Positions 19,292 through 28,934 of a stretch of 64,000 bases of DNA are shown in pieces (within the stretch, counting starts at the first letter, position 1; each line of letters opens with the position of its first letter). The position numbers and the translations under genes are program-made. This DNA is from Nitrospira sp. (GTDB taxonomy: Bacteria; Nitrospirota; Nitrospiria; Nitrospirales; Nitrospiraceae): assembly GCA_029194725.1 (NCBI GenBank), contig JARFXQ010000008.1:1-64000 (forward strand), given 5' to 3'. Under the pieces are notes generated by a model. It did no database searches. It was given only the letters and a program-made list of their open reading frames with translations, and was not told the DNA's origin.

Positions 19292-20454
19292 AGGCACTTG
19301 AAACGGAGCTGACTCCTCCATTCTACACCACGACGTGGCGCTGGATGACGCCGGTTATCTCCGGAGCAGCACTCGGGGCAATCGCGTTGGCCGTTCCCTC
19401 TGTTCGAGAGCTCTTTCAGCTTGAAGGTCTGCGATGGCTATATATCTTTCTCTTTGCGTTTCTTGGCACCGGAGCCCTGACCCCGCTGATGATCTGGATG
19501 GGCCATCGATGGAGTCTTGTCGATATTCCTGCTGATCGTAAGATCCATGTTCACCCCACTCCACGGCTCGGCGGCCTAGCTCTCTATGCCGGATTCCTCG
19601 GATCGCTGTTGTTGAACTCCATCATCCCCGATTGGATGGTTGCCATTCTGGTGGCCGGCTCGCTTCTGTTGATTATCGGCCTCATCGATGACATTCGAGA
19701 ACTGCCGGCCTGGGTCAAACTGTTCGGACAATTATTGGCGGCGGGCATCGTCATTGTCTCGGGAAAGATCTTGACACTTTTTCCGCCTGGACCAATTGGA
19801 GAGGCGGCCAACATTGTTCTGACTCTTTTTTGGATTGTCGGAATTACGAACGCCTTCAATTTCTTCGACGGCATGGATGGATTGGCTACAGGTCTTGCGA
19901 TACTCATGGCAGGGTTCATGGGCGTTGTGGCGTTTGAAACAAATCAGGCAGGGTTAGGTTGGCTAGCGATCGCCATGATCGGAGCGGGCCTTGGGTTTCT
20001 ACCGTACAATTTTCGAGGGACCAGACCGGCCGTTATTTTTCTAGGCGACGGCGGTTCGACGTTCATTGGATTCACGTTGGCCTGTCTGGCAGTGAAGGGC
20101 AATTGGGCAGACTCGAATCCTATCGTGTCCTTCAGCAATCCGTTGCTGATCTTCGGAGTCCTGATCTATGACATGGTCCACATTACCGTCGAACGGGTTG
20201 CGACCGGAAAGGTCAAATCCGTGAAGGAGTGGCTGGACTATGTCGGAAAGGATCATCTCCATCACCGTCTAGAACGGGCCCTTGGTTCACGGCAGGCCAG
20301 TGTTGCCATGATTTTTCTCTTCACGATCTGTCTCGGGCTGGCTGCCTTGACGCTCCGACATGCCGGTACGATGGAGGCGGTGCTGCTCCTCATTCAGGCC
20401 GGCTTGATTGCGGCAATAATCACTGTGTTGGAAATCAGCGGCCGCCACCGCTAA
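19288..20454 (+). CDS. WecA/TagO-like polyprenyl-phosphate sugar-1-phosphate transferase
   Basis: A 388-residue polytopic protein of the MraY/WecA family. The hallmark acidic motifs are present: D-D-I-R-E-L (first DD), N-A-F-N-F-F-D-G-M-D-G-L-A, G-D-G-G-S-T, and the C-terminal H-L-H-H-R-L (HxHH-like). It loads the first sugar phosphate onto undecaprenyl phosphate and so starts repeat-unit synthesis. ATG 19288 overlaps the aminotransferase stop. It is the last gene of the polysaccharide run. Confidence 0.9.
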   Translation: MKALETELTPPFYTTTWRWMTPVISGAALGAIALAVPSVRELFQLEGLRWLYIFLFAFLGTGALTPLMIWMGHRWSLVDIPADRKIHVHPTPRLGGLALYAGFLGSLLLNSIIPDWMVAILVAGSLLLIIGLIDDIRELPAWVKLFGQLLAAGIVIVSGKILTLFPPGPIGEAANIVLTLFWIVGITNAFNFFDGMDGLATGLAILMAGFMGVVAFETNQAGLGWLAIAMIGAGLGFLPYNFRGTRPAVIFLGDGGSTFIGFTLACLAVKGNWADSNPIVSFSNPLLIFGVLIYDMVHITVERVATGKVKSVKEWLDYVGKDHLHHRLERALGSRQASVAMIFLFTICLGLAALTLRHAGTMEAVLLLIQAGLIAAIITVLEISGRHR

Positions 20455-20493
20455 GGCTTGCACTCAGATCCTATTCCCGCTAGAAGAGGTACT

Positions 20494-21540
20494 ATGGTTC
20501 CCACCGTTGAATGGAAAGACGGCGCCGTCCGTCTGCTCGATCAGAGCCGGCTCCCAGAAGTAGTGGAATTCCTCGAATGTCGAGACTACCAGACTGTCGC
20601 AGATGCAATCCGTACTCTGAAAGTTCGTGGAGCGCCGGCGATCGGGGTGACGGCAGCGATGGCTGTTGCCTTGGGCGCTCAGGTGGTCAATACGACCAAC
20701 TATTCTTCCTTTGCATCGGCAGTCTTCAAAATCTGCGACGAGTTAGCGGCGACCAGGCCGACCGCCGTGAATCTGTTCTGGGCGATCGAGCGGATGAGAA
20801 AAAAACTAGAGTCCTTACGAGATCAGCCGGTCTCAGCGATCAAGCAGGCTCTCATAATGGAATCTCAAGTGATACTTGAGGAAGATGTTACTCTTTGTAA
20901 AACCATGGGACGTCATGGCGCAGAGTTGATCGAGGACGGACAAACAGTCTTAACACACTGTAATGCCGGTTCACTCGCAACGGCAGGGTATGGAACGGCA
21001 CTCGGAGTGATCCGTGCTGCATGGGAACAGGGCAAGAAAATCAAGGTGATTGCAGATGAAACGCGTCCTGTGCTTCAAGGGGCTCGTCTCACTGCCTGGG
21101 AGCTCATGCAGGATCAGATACCGGTCACGCTCATTACGGATAACATGGCCGGTACGCTCATGAGGCAAGGGAAGATTCATCTCTGCGTCGTCGGCGCTGA
21201 TCGCATCGCAGCGAACGGGGATGTCGCCAATAAGATCGGGACTTATTCCGTGGCGGTCTTGGCGAAAGCCCACAACATTCCCTTTTATGTTGCGGCTCCC
21301 TACTCGACCATCGACCTCAACACGAAGTCCGGTGAAGATATTCCGATCGAACAACGGAATCCATCAGAGGTGACGACCATCCACGGCAGCCATCCGGTCG
21401 CACCAAAGGACGTGCCGGTCTACAATCCTGCCTTCGATGTGACGCCGGCCGAACTCATTACGGGCATTATCACAGAACGAGGAGTGTTCAAACCGGGTGA
21501 ACTCGCGGCACGGTTCAAGGAACGTGACCATGTACGATGA
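20494..21540 (+). CDS. mtnA: S-methyl-5-thioribose-1-phosphate isomerase
   Basis: A 348-residue eIF2B-related isomerase of the methionine salvage pathway, converting MTR-1-phosphate to methylthioribulose-1-phosphate. Visible marks: V-R-G-A-P-A-I-G-V near residue 50, [11 protein letters not shown] with the catalytic Cys, and [12 protein letters not shown] with the catalytic Asp. The end (the N-P-A-F-D-V-T-P region) is also typical. ATG 20494 has an AGAGG box upstream and lies 39 bases after the WecA-like gene. Confidence 0.95.
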   Translation: MVPTVEWKDGAVRLLDQSRLPEVVEFLECRDYQTVADAIRTLKVRGAPAIGVTAAMAVALGAQVVNTTNYSSFASAVFKICDELAATRPTAVNLFWAIERMRKKLESLRDQPVSAIKQALIMESQVILEEDVTLCKTMGRHGAELIEDGQTVLTHCNAGSLATAGYGTALGVIRAAWEQGKKIKVIADETRPVLQGARLTAWELMQDQIPVTLITDNMAGTLMRQGKIHLCVVGADRIAANGDVANKIGTYSVAVLAKAHNIPFYVAAPYSTIDLNTKSGEDIPIEQRNPSEVTTIHGSHPVAPKDVPVYNPAFDVTPAELITGIITERGVFKPGELAARFKERDHVR

Positions 21541-21682
21541 TGAGGAAGAGGGGACAGCACTGGCGATCCGGCACCCGCTTCCAGGAACTCTGTTGCTCAA
21601 GCAGATCTCGCTACCGCCACCGCTGCAACTGCACCGGAATATCGTGGCGCTGCTGTTGGAAGAACGTCAAGGCAAGCGGTGA
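21530..21682 (+). CDS. Small acidic-start hypothetical protein
   Basis: A possible 50-residue protein starting M-Y-D-D-E-E-E-G, overlapping the 3' end of mtnA by 11 bases in another frame. It ends ten bases before the presumed end of the IS1380-like element. No family recognised. It may be a real short gene or the 5' part of a gene cut by the IS. Confidence 0.3.
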   Translation: MYDDEEEGTALAIRHPLPGTLLLKQISLPPPLQLHRNIVALLLEERQGKR

Positions 21683-21691
21683 TCGCATCAT

Positions 21692-22945
21692 CCTAAAAAC
21701 GGCAGTCCACGTGTCAGGTTGGCGCAGTTTCTGAGATCGGCAAGGCCAGCGGGTCTGCAGGTGGGAGCAGAAAACTGGCGAACGCGCGGGCAAGAATTGC
21801 CCGCAGGCGATCGGCCTCAGTCCACTGCTCCGCAGTGGCTTTGAGGGTCTGCAGAAAGCCCGCCAAGCTGGTGAGCACCGCTTGGATGGCGAAGGGCTTG
21901 GCATGCAGGCTGGTGATGGTGAGGCGGGTTTGGCCGGCGTGATGGGTGTGCGTGGCGACACCATGCACCAAGAGCGGTCGACTGGAGATCGCCTCGAAGT
22001 GCTTGTGGGGCTGGGCGAGCCGCACGAACAGCGTCCACCAGTTGTAGACCAACGCCACCATTCGTGCCATGAGCCGACAGCGCGCCAAATCCTGCGTGGT
22101 GAAGCCGCCCCACCCCCATTGATTCTTCAATTCGTCGAAGGTGTTTTCGGCATCGGCCCGATCGCGATAGAGCTGGGCGAGAGCGAGAATTTCGTACGCG
22201 GTTGAGGTGACCAGCACCGCGTACTCATAGCGTTTTGTGGGCACATCGCTCTCTATGAAGTCGAACCGCTCTTGATCGGCATCCGTCCCGGTCCTGAGCA
22301 GCTCGCCTGTGAGGGGACGGCGCAACACGACCACGCGGCGCGCTCGACTCCACCCTGACAGCCGCAACGTCTCTTCGATCCCTTCCCAACCGTGGCCGGC
22401 ATCTTCCCACGCGGTGGAGCGAAAGAGCGTCTGGATGAGGGCCGTCACATTCTTTGTGACGCGCAACTTGGTGAGATACGGCTGATCTCGTGTCTCGGCC
22501 TCGCGAAGCACAGATTCGTTGCCAAAGGCCACGTCCCCACGCAACACGGCGGGGCGCGTCTTCTTCGGCAAGGCATCCAGCCAGGCCCAGATCCCCGGCA
22601 GGCTGTGTAGCGGGGCCGTCTCATTGCCCGGCAGCACGTCCACTGCCAGAGCCAGCCGGGTGTTCGCCATCAAGGCACTGTGATAGCTGTGCGACGGGCG
22701 CCCCGGTTTCTTCGGGTTATAGCCCACCACCGCGCCTTCTTGTTTACCGTAGAGGCACTTCACGGTCGCATCCAGATCCAGGATCCACGGCGTCGTCAGT
22801 AACGGCCGTGTCGTCTTCGCCAGCTGTCGGTCGAGCCAGGCCACGCCCGACGATTCGTCGATGCGGGCGAGCGCCCGCCGTGCGGCATCCTCCGACACCA
22901 GCCTCGCAACGCCCAACAGCTCAGGGTGAATGTGTAGCTAGCACA
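21692..22945 (-). mobile_element. IS1380-like insertion sequence, 5' end lost
   Basis: The downstream terminus is probably at the CCTAAAAACGGCAG stretch starting at 21692, 22 bases beyond the transposase stop. The opposite terminus is missing: the transposase frame runs into sequence that looks like the end of an IS21-type element around 22940. Both the intact end and the break are judged by eye. Confidence 0.55.
21714..22916 (-). pseudogene. IS1380-family-like transposase, N-terminally truncated
   Basis: About 400 residues of a DDE transposase: D-L-D-A-T-V-K-C-L-Y-G-K-Q-E-G-A, then G-Y-N-P-K-K-P-G-R-P-S-H, typical of the IS1380 group. R-G-D-V-A-F-G follows, and later Y-R-D-R-A-D-A-E-N-T-F-D-E-L-K with the catalytic Glu region. 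Family members are usually longer at the N-terminus. The frame continues upstream for only a few codons (H-P-E-L-L-G) before a TAG near the junction with the next IS, so roughly the first 50-80 residues are missing and the copy is likely inactive. Confidence 0.8.
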
Positions 22946-23478
22946 TCATTTGTCCGCTTTTTGTAGCAGATGAAGTGTCCGGTTTAGGGTGGGCCCTCAA
23001 GGAGTGTCAAGACCGAAGTTGGTTGTCCACCAATCACCGATGTGAGATGTCCCCTTTTCGCCGATGCGATTGTCCGGTCGTCGTGCTCAGGTCGAGGCAT
23101 CGACAATTCCCTCCTCAGCGGTCGTGACGGACCGCCGACCCAGGAGTCCGGCCTTCTTGTTCTCCCGCAGCCGATAGCTCTCCCCTTTGATGTTGAGCGT
23201 GGTCGCGTGATGCAGGAGCCGATCTAGTATCGCCGTGGCCAAGACCGGATCGCTGAAGACCTCGCCCCAGTCGGCGAAGCTCTTGTTGCTGGTCACGATC
23301 AGGCTGCCGCGCTCGTAGCGACGGACGAGCAGCCGGAAGAACAGGCTCGCCTCTTCCCGTGAGAGGGGCAGATACCCTAACTCATCCAGAATCAGCAGGC
23401 GTGGGTAGGTGAACTGCTGCAGGGTACGCTCCAGCCGGTTCTCCTGCCGTGCCCGGATCAGACGGCCCATGAGGGGGG
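22946..23478 (-). mobile_element. IS21-like element remnant
   Basis: Five TGTCC motifs lie between about 22951 and 23075 (22951, 22976, 23024, 23048, 23071), beyond the 3' end of the istB fragment. IS21-family ends carry multiple short terminal repeats of this kind. The istA gene and the 5' part of istB are missing; the element is cut at about 23478, where an IS256-like piece begins. It was probably inserted into the IS1380-like element and later deleted. Confidence 0.6.
23087..23478 (-). pseudogene. istB: IstB-like ATPase fragment
   Basis: About 130 residues of the C-terminal half of an IstB transposition helper: L-L-I-L-D-E-L-G-Y-L-P (Walker B), F-F-R-L-L-V-R-R-Y-E-R, S-N-K-S-F-A-D-W-G-E-V-F, then L-L-H-H-A-T-T-L-N-I-K-G-E-S-Y-R. 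The Walker A half is absent. The frame at the 5' end continues into foreign sequence, so the few residues before M-G-R-L-I-R are not IstB. Non-functional. Confidence 0.8.
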
Positions 23479-23836
23479 ATCCAGCAGATACACCGAGCCC
23501 TGCTGCTGGCACCAGCGCACATACCCCGGCTGGCCGCCGGTCCGGCTATACCGTTCCCCTGCCAGGTCGGTCACTTCCACCTCCAGCACGTCTCCGATGG
23601 CTTGCAGGCCCAAGGGAATCAAAGTTTGGATGAGGGCGATGAGACTCGCCCGCTCGTCCACCGCCGGGATGGCATCCGCCGCCCGCCGGTGGATCGGCCG
23701 TACCTTGCCTTCTTTGGTGATTCGGATTACGTTTCTCATGAAGCGGCTCCTTTCGTTGGTGTAGAGGTGGTGGCTGTCTGATCCACGGTCACCGCACAGC
23801 ACCACAAAGGCAGCCGCTTCGTCAATTTTCAACTAA
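23479..23836 (-). mobile_element. IS256-like element, 5' remnant with terminal repeat
   Basis: The outer end is at about 23836, where the minus strand reads TTAGTTGAAAATTGAC inward. The same TTAGTTGAA stands at 59791-59799 in the correct orientation to be the opposite end of a related element, which supports it as the terminal inverted repeat. The first 86 or so codons of the transposase remain (start ATG at 23739 with AAAGGAG upstream: M-R-N-V-I-R-I-T-K-E-G-K-V-R-P), then L-I-P-L-G-L-Q-A-I and G-Q-P-G-Y-V-R-W. The frame then jumps into istB sequence. Assignment to the IS256/mutator group is from memory of the family. Confidence 0.6.
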
Positions 23837-23898
23837 GGATGGCACACATTCGACGTCCCATGAGGACACGATGTCTCCAAAGCGACCAAGGGGCTCAT
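23837..23898 (-). pseudogene. 5' stub of a gene cut by the IS256-like element
   Basis: An ATG at 23898 overlaps the stop of the upstream small gene (ATGA) and runs for about 20 codons to the IS boundary, where TAG comes from the IS end. The overlap suggests a translationally coupled second gene, perhaps the toxin of a TA pair, now truncated. The stub is too short to classify. Confidence 0.3.
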
Positions 23899-24215
23899 GC
23901 AATCGCATGTCGGAGAAGGTCTACGCGTTTTTGCCAGAGCGCCAAGCTCCGCTCGGCAAACTCCCAGTCTGCCAGGTCGTCTTCTACCGGGAACTCTTCA
24001 GCTTCTGTGGCATGGTCCGTTCTTAAGCGCAGGGTCTCAAACGGTTCGCCATATTTGTGGCGGAACAGTTGGCATTCCCGTTCGTAGCGGCTAACCCTGG
24101 CTAAGGCAATCGTCAACGAGAGTTCCAGGGCTGCATCCGATGGTGAAGAAAATCCTGCGTCTGTCAGGGTTTCGGTTAGGGCTCGTTGCGTTTCCTCGGT
24201 TAAGTCACTTTTCAC
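23895..24215 (-). CDS. Small acidic protein, possible antitoxin
   Basis: About 106 residues from GTG 24215 (GAGGGGG box upstream). The protein is helical and charged; E-R-E-C-Q-L-F-R-H-K-Y-G-E-P-F and D-D-L-A-D-W-E-F-A-E-R-S-L-A-L-W resemble a class of small proteins often encoded just upstream of TumE/DUF6516-type toxins. The downstream partner is broken by the IS256-like insertion. The TA role is an inference. Confidence 0.5.
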   Translation of the reverse strand: MKSDLTEETQRALTETLTDAGFSSPSDAALELSLTIALARVSRYERECQLFRHKYGEPFETLRLRTDHATEAEEFPVEDDLADWEFAERSLALWQKRVDLLRHAIA

Positions 24216-24503
24216 ACCATCCCCCTCGCGTGAGCACGTTGTGCAATTATACAGGATATTCACTGGATAGCTCTATCCAACAGGTAGGAACAGAAAGGTA
24301 ACAAGAAACACAAGACTCAGGCTAGCGGGGTTCGATCTGTGTAGTAGCTTATACAGCGTCCTGATAGATACGACCAGACAGATCCAGATGACAGTCTGGC
24401 GAAGACAAAAAGGAGTGTCTTTGCGAGACCGTCAAGAAGAAGATGGGGCGCTGAGAACAGAGGACAGACAGGCTTGCCGGAGGGGTTGAGTCCAAGCGGG
24501 CGT
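24216..24503. other. Intergenic region without recognised features
   Basis: About 290 bases separate the small acidic gene from the 3' end of the Uma2 gene. I see no gene, clear hairpin terminator or repeat. Confidence 0.5.
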
Positions 24504-25064
24504 TTACTTGAACAGCGTAGCGAGCGGCAAGCTCATACTCGGTAACAGCGGTGTGGTGAGAATCTCTTGGGCCTCTAGGCTCAGGACCGAGGCCTGCCCA
24601 TAGCGGCCGTCTTTGAGGCGATAAATTTTCACCTGATCAAGTGCCGGGTCGAGGATCCAATATTCGGGGATGCCGTAATGCTCATAGCGCTGGCGCTTGA
24701 TCGTTTCGTCCAGCTTTCGGTTGCCTTCGGATAGGATTTCAACGACCAAGGTCGGAATCCCACGAATATTGTCACTGGTGATGATGGAAGCCTGCGCCGT
24801 GGCGACAAAAACCAGATCGGGCTGCACGACATCGAAGTCAGACAGGACGACATCGTAAGGCGCGATGAAAATCTCGCCCAGGGGGTGCTCACGGAGGAAA
24901 TTCGCCAAGGCAGTCAAGAGCGCTCCAGCGATGCGTTGATGCTTGGTGTTGGGCGACGGCGACATGACATGCTCTCCATCGATCACTTCGTGGCGTTTCC
25001 CGTCGTCTGGGATGAGGCGGTAGTCTTCGTAGGTGATTTTTAGATGGCCGGTGTGGGTCGTCAT
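24504..25064 (-). CDS. Uma2-family (DUF820) restriction-endonuclease-like protein
   Basis: A 186-residue protein. T-Y-E-D-Y-R-L-I-P-D-D-G-K-R-H-E-V-I-D-G-E at the start, V-V-Q-P-D-L-V-F-V in the middle and L-V-V-E-I-L-S-E-G-N before K-x-x-x-Y form the PD-(D/E)XK-like core of the Uma2 family, which is common in cyanobacteria and environmental bacteria with unknown targets. The ATG at 25064 has a GAGGTG box four to five bases upstream. It stands alone on the minus strand. Confidence 0.88.
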   Translation of the reverse strand: MTTHTGHLKITYEDYRLIPDDGKRHEVIDGEHVMSPSPNTKHQRIAGALLTALANFLREHPLGEIFIAPYDVVLSDFDVVQPDLVFVATAQASIITSDNIRGIPTLVVEILSEGNRKLDETIKRQRYEHYGIPEYWILDPALDQVKIYRLKDGRYGQASVLSLEAQEILTTPLLPSMSLPLATLFK

Positions 25065-25471
25065 AGACACCTCACGCGCTGTTTGCCGGATACGTTGCAA
25101 CATTATCAAGGATATCGCGATATCGCAAGCGCGATGAACCGTGGCGGTTTTGTCGAGAAATAAACAGGACCGGCGTATCGGTAGAGGTTCAGTGATGCCA
25201 GAGGAGGTGTGTCGAATAGCCAGATGAGTATGACAGGAGGGATTCCTGGTAGACTGCCGATCTGACAAGTCGGGATGCAAGACTTGCAAGTTTCACCTTA
25301 ACTACAATTATGAGGTATCCAAGGAAGAACTACATTTCGTTGCGGTCACCGAAGACGGTGGTGAGCGCTGTTCGAAGTTTCGTTCAGCTGAAATCCAGAA
25401 CGGAGCGAGTTGTATAACCAAGCGGCGGCAAGGCTATGCGGTCTTACCCCTCACAGGAGCACACGGCTCAC
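25065..25471. other. Intergenic region, about 400 bases
   Basis: The region holds the presumed promoter of the Uma2 gene and the 3' flank of the glycosylase gene. A 35-codon frame on the plus strand (25311-25418) has no ribosome site or family likeness and is not called. Nothing else recognised. Confidence 0.4.
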
Positions 25472-26128
25472 TTACCCGAACAAATCCATCTGTGCAGGCT
25501 GAGGGGATTCGATATTTAAGACGGATGCGGCTGGAGTAGAAGCTGCGGTGGTTGGCTGAGTCGGTTTGGTATGGCGGTCTAAGAATTCCTTCAGTTTTTT
25601 GAAATCCTCTTTCAGGGTTTCGAGCAAGTTGCCTTGATGGAGGGCGGCGGCTGGGTGCAACAACGGGAAGATGACGAAATCCTTCATGTAGAAGGCTTGC
25701 GCCTTTACTTTGGTGATGCCGACTTTTCGTTCCAATAGTGTCTGGGTGGCCCAATTGCCTAAAGTGCAGACTAGCTTCGGGCGGATCAGCTGGATCTGCT
25801 GCATCAGGAAAGGCTTACAGGTTTCCACTTCGTCTTGCTCTGGGTCACGGTTGTTCGGCGGTCGACACTTGATGACGTTTGCAATGTAGATGTGATCGCG
25901 TGAAAGGCCTGCCGAGGCAAGGAGGTCGTTCAAGAGCTTGCCCGCTGCACCGACAAACGGCTCGCCCTTCTGATCTTCATTGAAACCTGGCGCTTCTCCA
26001 ACAAACATGATACTGGCATGAGGATTCCCGACGCCGAAGACGACTTGGCTGCGCCCCAGCTTGGCCAACTTGCAACGCTGGCAATTGACGAGGGATTGAG
26101 CGAGGTCTTGGAGAGGAGTGAGCTCCAT
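25472..26128 (-). CDS. Type-4 (family 4) uracil-DNA glycosylase
   Basis: A 218-residue Fe-S uracil-DNA glycosylase. C-Q-R-C near residue 17, K-C-R-P-P-N-N-R-D-P and E-T-C-K-P-F provide the four Cys of the 4Fe-4S cluster. G-E-A-P-G-F-N-E-D is the catalytic/uracil pocket motif and L-L-H-P-A-A-A the C-terminal His motif. It removes uracil from DNA as the first step of base excision repair. ATG 26128 is preferred over an upstream alternative because family members begin near this point. The C-terminus has a Pro/Thr/Ala-rich tail. Confidence 0.92.
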   Translation of the reverse strand: MELTPLQDLAQSLVNCQRCKLAKLGRSQVVFGVGNPHASIMFVGEAPGFNEDQKGEPFVGAAGKLLNDLLASAGLSRDHIYIANVIKCRPPNNRDPEQDEVETCKPFLMQQIQLIRPKLVCTLGNWATQTLLERKVGITKVKAQAFYMKDFVIFPLLHPAAALHQGNLLETLKEDFKKLKEFLDRHTKPTQPTTAASTPAASVLNIESPQPAQMDLFG

Positions 26129-26224
26129 GAGTTGTGCTGGTGACGAGATTTGTATCGGTATCTTAAAAACGGGAAGTCGGGATGTCAATCGAGATAATGT
26201 GGTCGTAGAGCGAGGGAGGCAACC

Positions 26225-26839
26225 ATGAGGCTCGCGAGCATGGGAAGTATGTTGCTGACAATGTTGCCGGCCCTAACCGCTGCGGCTTCGGTGGAACTGG
26301 CGGCGTTTACGGACAAACCTTTTTGTGAAAAAGTGGTGGCGTTGATCGGAGAGCATCAGGAATTCCCTGCTGAGCTCTCGAAAACGGTGCAGTGGGAGCC
26401 GGTCCAATTAAAAGGGCAGGGGCCGTCGACGCGGCACTGCTCGAGCTTCGACAGGACGAGAATGGATCTCGACAGCGATGGACAAGAGGACCTGGTGGTG
26501 AAAGCGACCTTCTGTATGAAGAGGGTACCGAGCGACAGCCTCTATGTATTTCCCGTCGACAGTACAGTACTTGAACAAGCGAGTTGGCAAGATCTGAGTC
26601 CGCTGTTGGCGACTCCAGATAAGTTTGAGCGAACAGGTGGAATGTATCGCCTTTCCTCGATCAGGATTGACGGAGTCTCGCCGCCTCCTAGCCTTACAAC
26701 AGCCTTTTCGCTCCAACCCTTTGTACTTGATGATCAGTCCTATGTCGGGCTGACGGATACCAGACGAGAATGGATGGTGATCGCGAAGTATCGAGGCGGT
26801 GATCAATTTGAGGATCTGTGCTACTTGCACACCCAGTAG
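26225..26839 (+). CDS. Exported hypothetical protein with Asp-rich calcium-like motif
   Basis: 204 residues with an N-terminal signal peptide (hydrophobic stretch to about residue 20, A-A-A cleavage region). D-L-D-S-D-G-Q-E-D near residue 80 is like an FG-GAP/EF-hand type calcium loop. Four Cys may form disulfides in the periplasm. No family assigned. A GAGGGAGGCAACC box precedes the ATG. Confidence 0.6.
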   Translation: MRLASMGSMLLTMLPALTAAASVELAAFTDKPFCEKVVALIGEHQEFPAELSKTVQWEPVQLKGQGPSTRHCSSFDRTRMDLDSDGQEDLVVKATFCMKRVPSDSLYVFPVDSTVLEQASWQDLSPLLATPDKFERTGGMYRLSSIRIDGVSPPPSLTTAFSLQPFVLDDQSYVGLTDTRREWMVIAKYRGGDQFEDLCYLHTQ

Positions 26840-27279
26840 CTTGTAACTCCTTAGCCCGTATCCTTTTGTATAGCCCTGAATCTTTTTGGATCCAGTTAAC
26901 CTGCTTTCCATCGCTCATCCTTGCGGACATTTCCTGTGCACTTGAGCAAAACGAAACAGACGTCGTCTAAGCGAAAGACCCACCTCTGAGTTGCTGAAAA
27001 CAGCAATCCTAGACAACTCAAGGGATTAGCAAGCACCGCTGAATCTTTAATGATAAGCAGACGGGTAGCATAAAGTAGTTGGTATGGGGAATGCATTAAG
27101 AATTATCATTGTGTCAAGCCTGAATCGGGAATATATATAGGGCAACTCAGAGGCATAACGCTGTCCCTTTCGGATGACCGGAAACAGTACTTGCAACCTG
27201 ACAAAGCCTAGGGATGATAAACGGGATGCCTGCCTAGCAGTATCGTGCAAACTGGTTCAAGTCACGCACGGTGTTCACC
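26840..27279. other. Upstream region of the sigma-54 activator gene
   Basis: About 440 bases, locally AT-rich around 27040-27140. It holds one imperfect inverted repeat, TTTCGG (27168-27173), ATGA, CCGGAAA (27178-27184), whose half-sites resemble the palindromes downstream of the activator gene. I see no gene and no convincing promoter hexamers. Confidence 0.4.
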
Positions 27280-28827
27280 ATGCGGCGTTTCACCGGAGAG
27301 CATCAGCATATCTGTCACCATGACAGGGATGTTGACGGAGCCGACTCACGGTGGAAAGTCGTGCTTTGGGAATCCCAATCTGATCGGCTGAGGCTCATCG
27401 AACGCGTGGTGACAGAGTGCGGTGCTCATCCCTGTTGTGTCGAGCAACTAGTCGATATTGAGCAGGTCGCTCGTTCGCCCTGTTGCGCTGCAGTGGTCGC
27501 GCTAGGAAAGTATCAGACAGATGATACCTTGGCCTCAAAAACTGTCAGCTGTATGAAGCAGGCGGGATTGACCGTGATCGCTCATGAACGGGGCGCTCGT
27601 TCTTGGCCGGTGGGCTTACGGTGCCGAGCCTTGTTGGCTGGAGCATCGTGCGTCCTCGACAGTGAAGAAGCCGATTTTGGGGTGGAATTACAGCGGATTC
27701 TGACAAGTGTGCTCAGGCAGAAAACATGTGAAGTCGTTGAAAAGGAGCACAATCGTGCGCTCATGAAAACCTTCGGCATTGAGGGAGAAAGCCATGCGAT
27801 AGAGGAAGCATTTCGACAGGCTGTGCGGGTCGCGAGTTTCAGCGATTTAGCCGTGCTGATCACCGGAGCGTCTGGAACAGGGAAGGAACTGATGGCGCAC
27901 GCCATTCATCAGCTTGACCCGAAACGACGGACTGGTCCTTTCTTGGCAATCAATTGCGGAGCGCTCAGCCCGGGTCTGGTTGAAAGTGAATTGTTCGGTC
28001 ACAGCAGGGGGGCTTTTACGGGTGCAGAGCGGGATCGAAAAGGGTTGGTTCGCGCGGCAGATGGGGGTGTGCTCTTCTTGGACGAGATTGGAGAACTGGG
28101 AAGTGACGTACAGGTCAAGCTCCTGCGAGTGCTGCAAGACCGTCGAATCATGACGGTCGGCACTGATCACGATGTGGGCGTGGACCTCCGAGTGATCGCC
28201 GCCACGAATCGTAATCTGGAACTGATGATGCAGCGGGGACAGTTCAGGGAGGACCTGTTTCACCGATTGAACATGCTTTCGGTCCATCTTCCACCGTTAC
28301 GAGAACGGGTGGCCGACCTCAAACCGTTGATCGGTAATTTTTTAACGAAGTATCGATCGGTGGCGACATCAAAGACCGCTTCAATTGATCGCGACTTTAT
28401 TGAAGCGCTGGCTCAATTAGACTTTCCTGGTAATGTGAGGCAACTCGAGAACATTGTCCGACAGGCCCTCCTCAATAAAGTAGACGATACGCCCCTCAAC
28501 TTGAGTGATCTTTCTCCGGAGATATGGCGGCAACTCTGTGAGCCAAGACCGGAGAGTACTGAACAACCGAGCCGCAACTCCCACATGGCTCCCCTGCCTG
28601 CCGATATGCCGACTCCGTTTTCAGATTGTGTGGCGAGTCTTTGGACGCAATCGAGTTCGAAGGGACGGAACCTTGCGCGTATTGTGGGGCATTGCGAACG
28701 CGTGCTGGTAGAAGCGGCGTTGAAACGTGCGCAAGGGAATCATTCTCTGGCCGCACGAGCGCTAGGAATCACTCCTCGCACACTCTACAACAAATTGAAG
28801 AAGCACCATCTCGCCCAGAAAACATAA
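27280..28827 (+). CDS. Sigma-54-dependent transcriptional activator (NtrC type) with degenerate receiver domain
   Basis: About 515 residues. The central AAA+ domain has Walker A (G-A-S-G-T-G-K-E, about residues 196-203), the sigma-54-contacting G-A-F-T-G-A (244-249) and Walker B (V-L-F-L-D-E-I). The C-terminus ends in a Fis-type helix-turn-helix (A-A-R-A-L-G-I-T-P-R-T-L-Y-N-K). The first 150 residues have the size and strand pattern of a receiver, but the phospho-acceptor Asp is replaced (V-V-A-L-G), and Cys residues are frequent (C47, C52-C53, C68-C69, C91, C115, C124). Phosphorylation is therefore unlikely, and redox, metal or protein-contact control is possible. GTG 27271 is an alternative start. 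The gene precedes the 29-41 kb cassette, which it probably controls. Confidence 0.9.
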   Translation: MRRFTGEHQHICHHDRDVDGADSRWKVVLWESQSDRLRLIERVVTECGAHPCCVEQLVDIEQVARSPCCAAVVALGKYQTDDTLASKTVSCMKQAGLTVIAHERGARSWPVGLRCRALLAGASCVLDSEEADFGVELQRILTSVLRQKTCEVVEKEHNRALMKTFGIEGESHAIEEAFRQAVRVASFSDLAVLITGASGTGKELMAHAIHQLDPKRRTGPFLAINCGALSPGLVESELFGHSRGAFTGAERDRKGLVRAADGGVLFLDEIGELGSDVQVKLLRVLQDRRIMTVGTDHDVGVDLRVIAATNRNLELMMQRGQFREDLFHRLNMLSVHLPPLRERVADLKPLIGNFLTKYRSVATSKTASIDRDFIEALAQLDFPGNVRQLENIVRQALLNKVDDTPLNLSDLSPEIWRQLCEPRPESTEQPSRNSHMAPLPADMPTPFSDCVASLWTQSSSKGRNLARIVGHCERVLVEAALKRAQGNHSLAARALGITPRTLYNKLKKHHLAQKT

Positions 28828-28934
28828 CCCGAACCCTTCCGAACATTCTGCTGCACAAGCCGATTTGCCTCGACAGCGACCGCTCGGGCAGGGGTTCGCC
28901 CCATGGAGTCTCGGCATCCTACATGTCGCACCAT

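Noticed and set aside
25311..25418. A 35-codon frame between the Uma2 and glycosylase genes
   Set aside because: No ribosome site and no recognisable protein features; likely chance.
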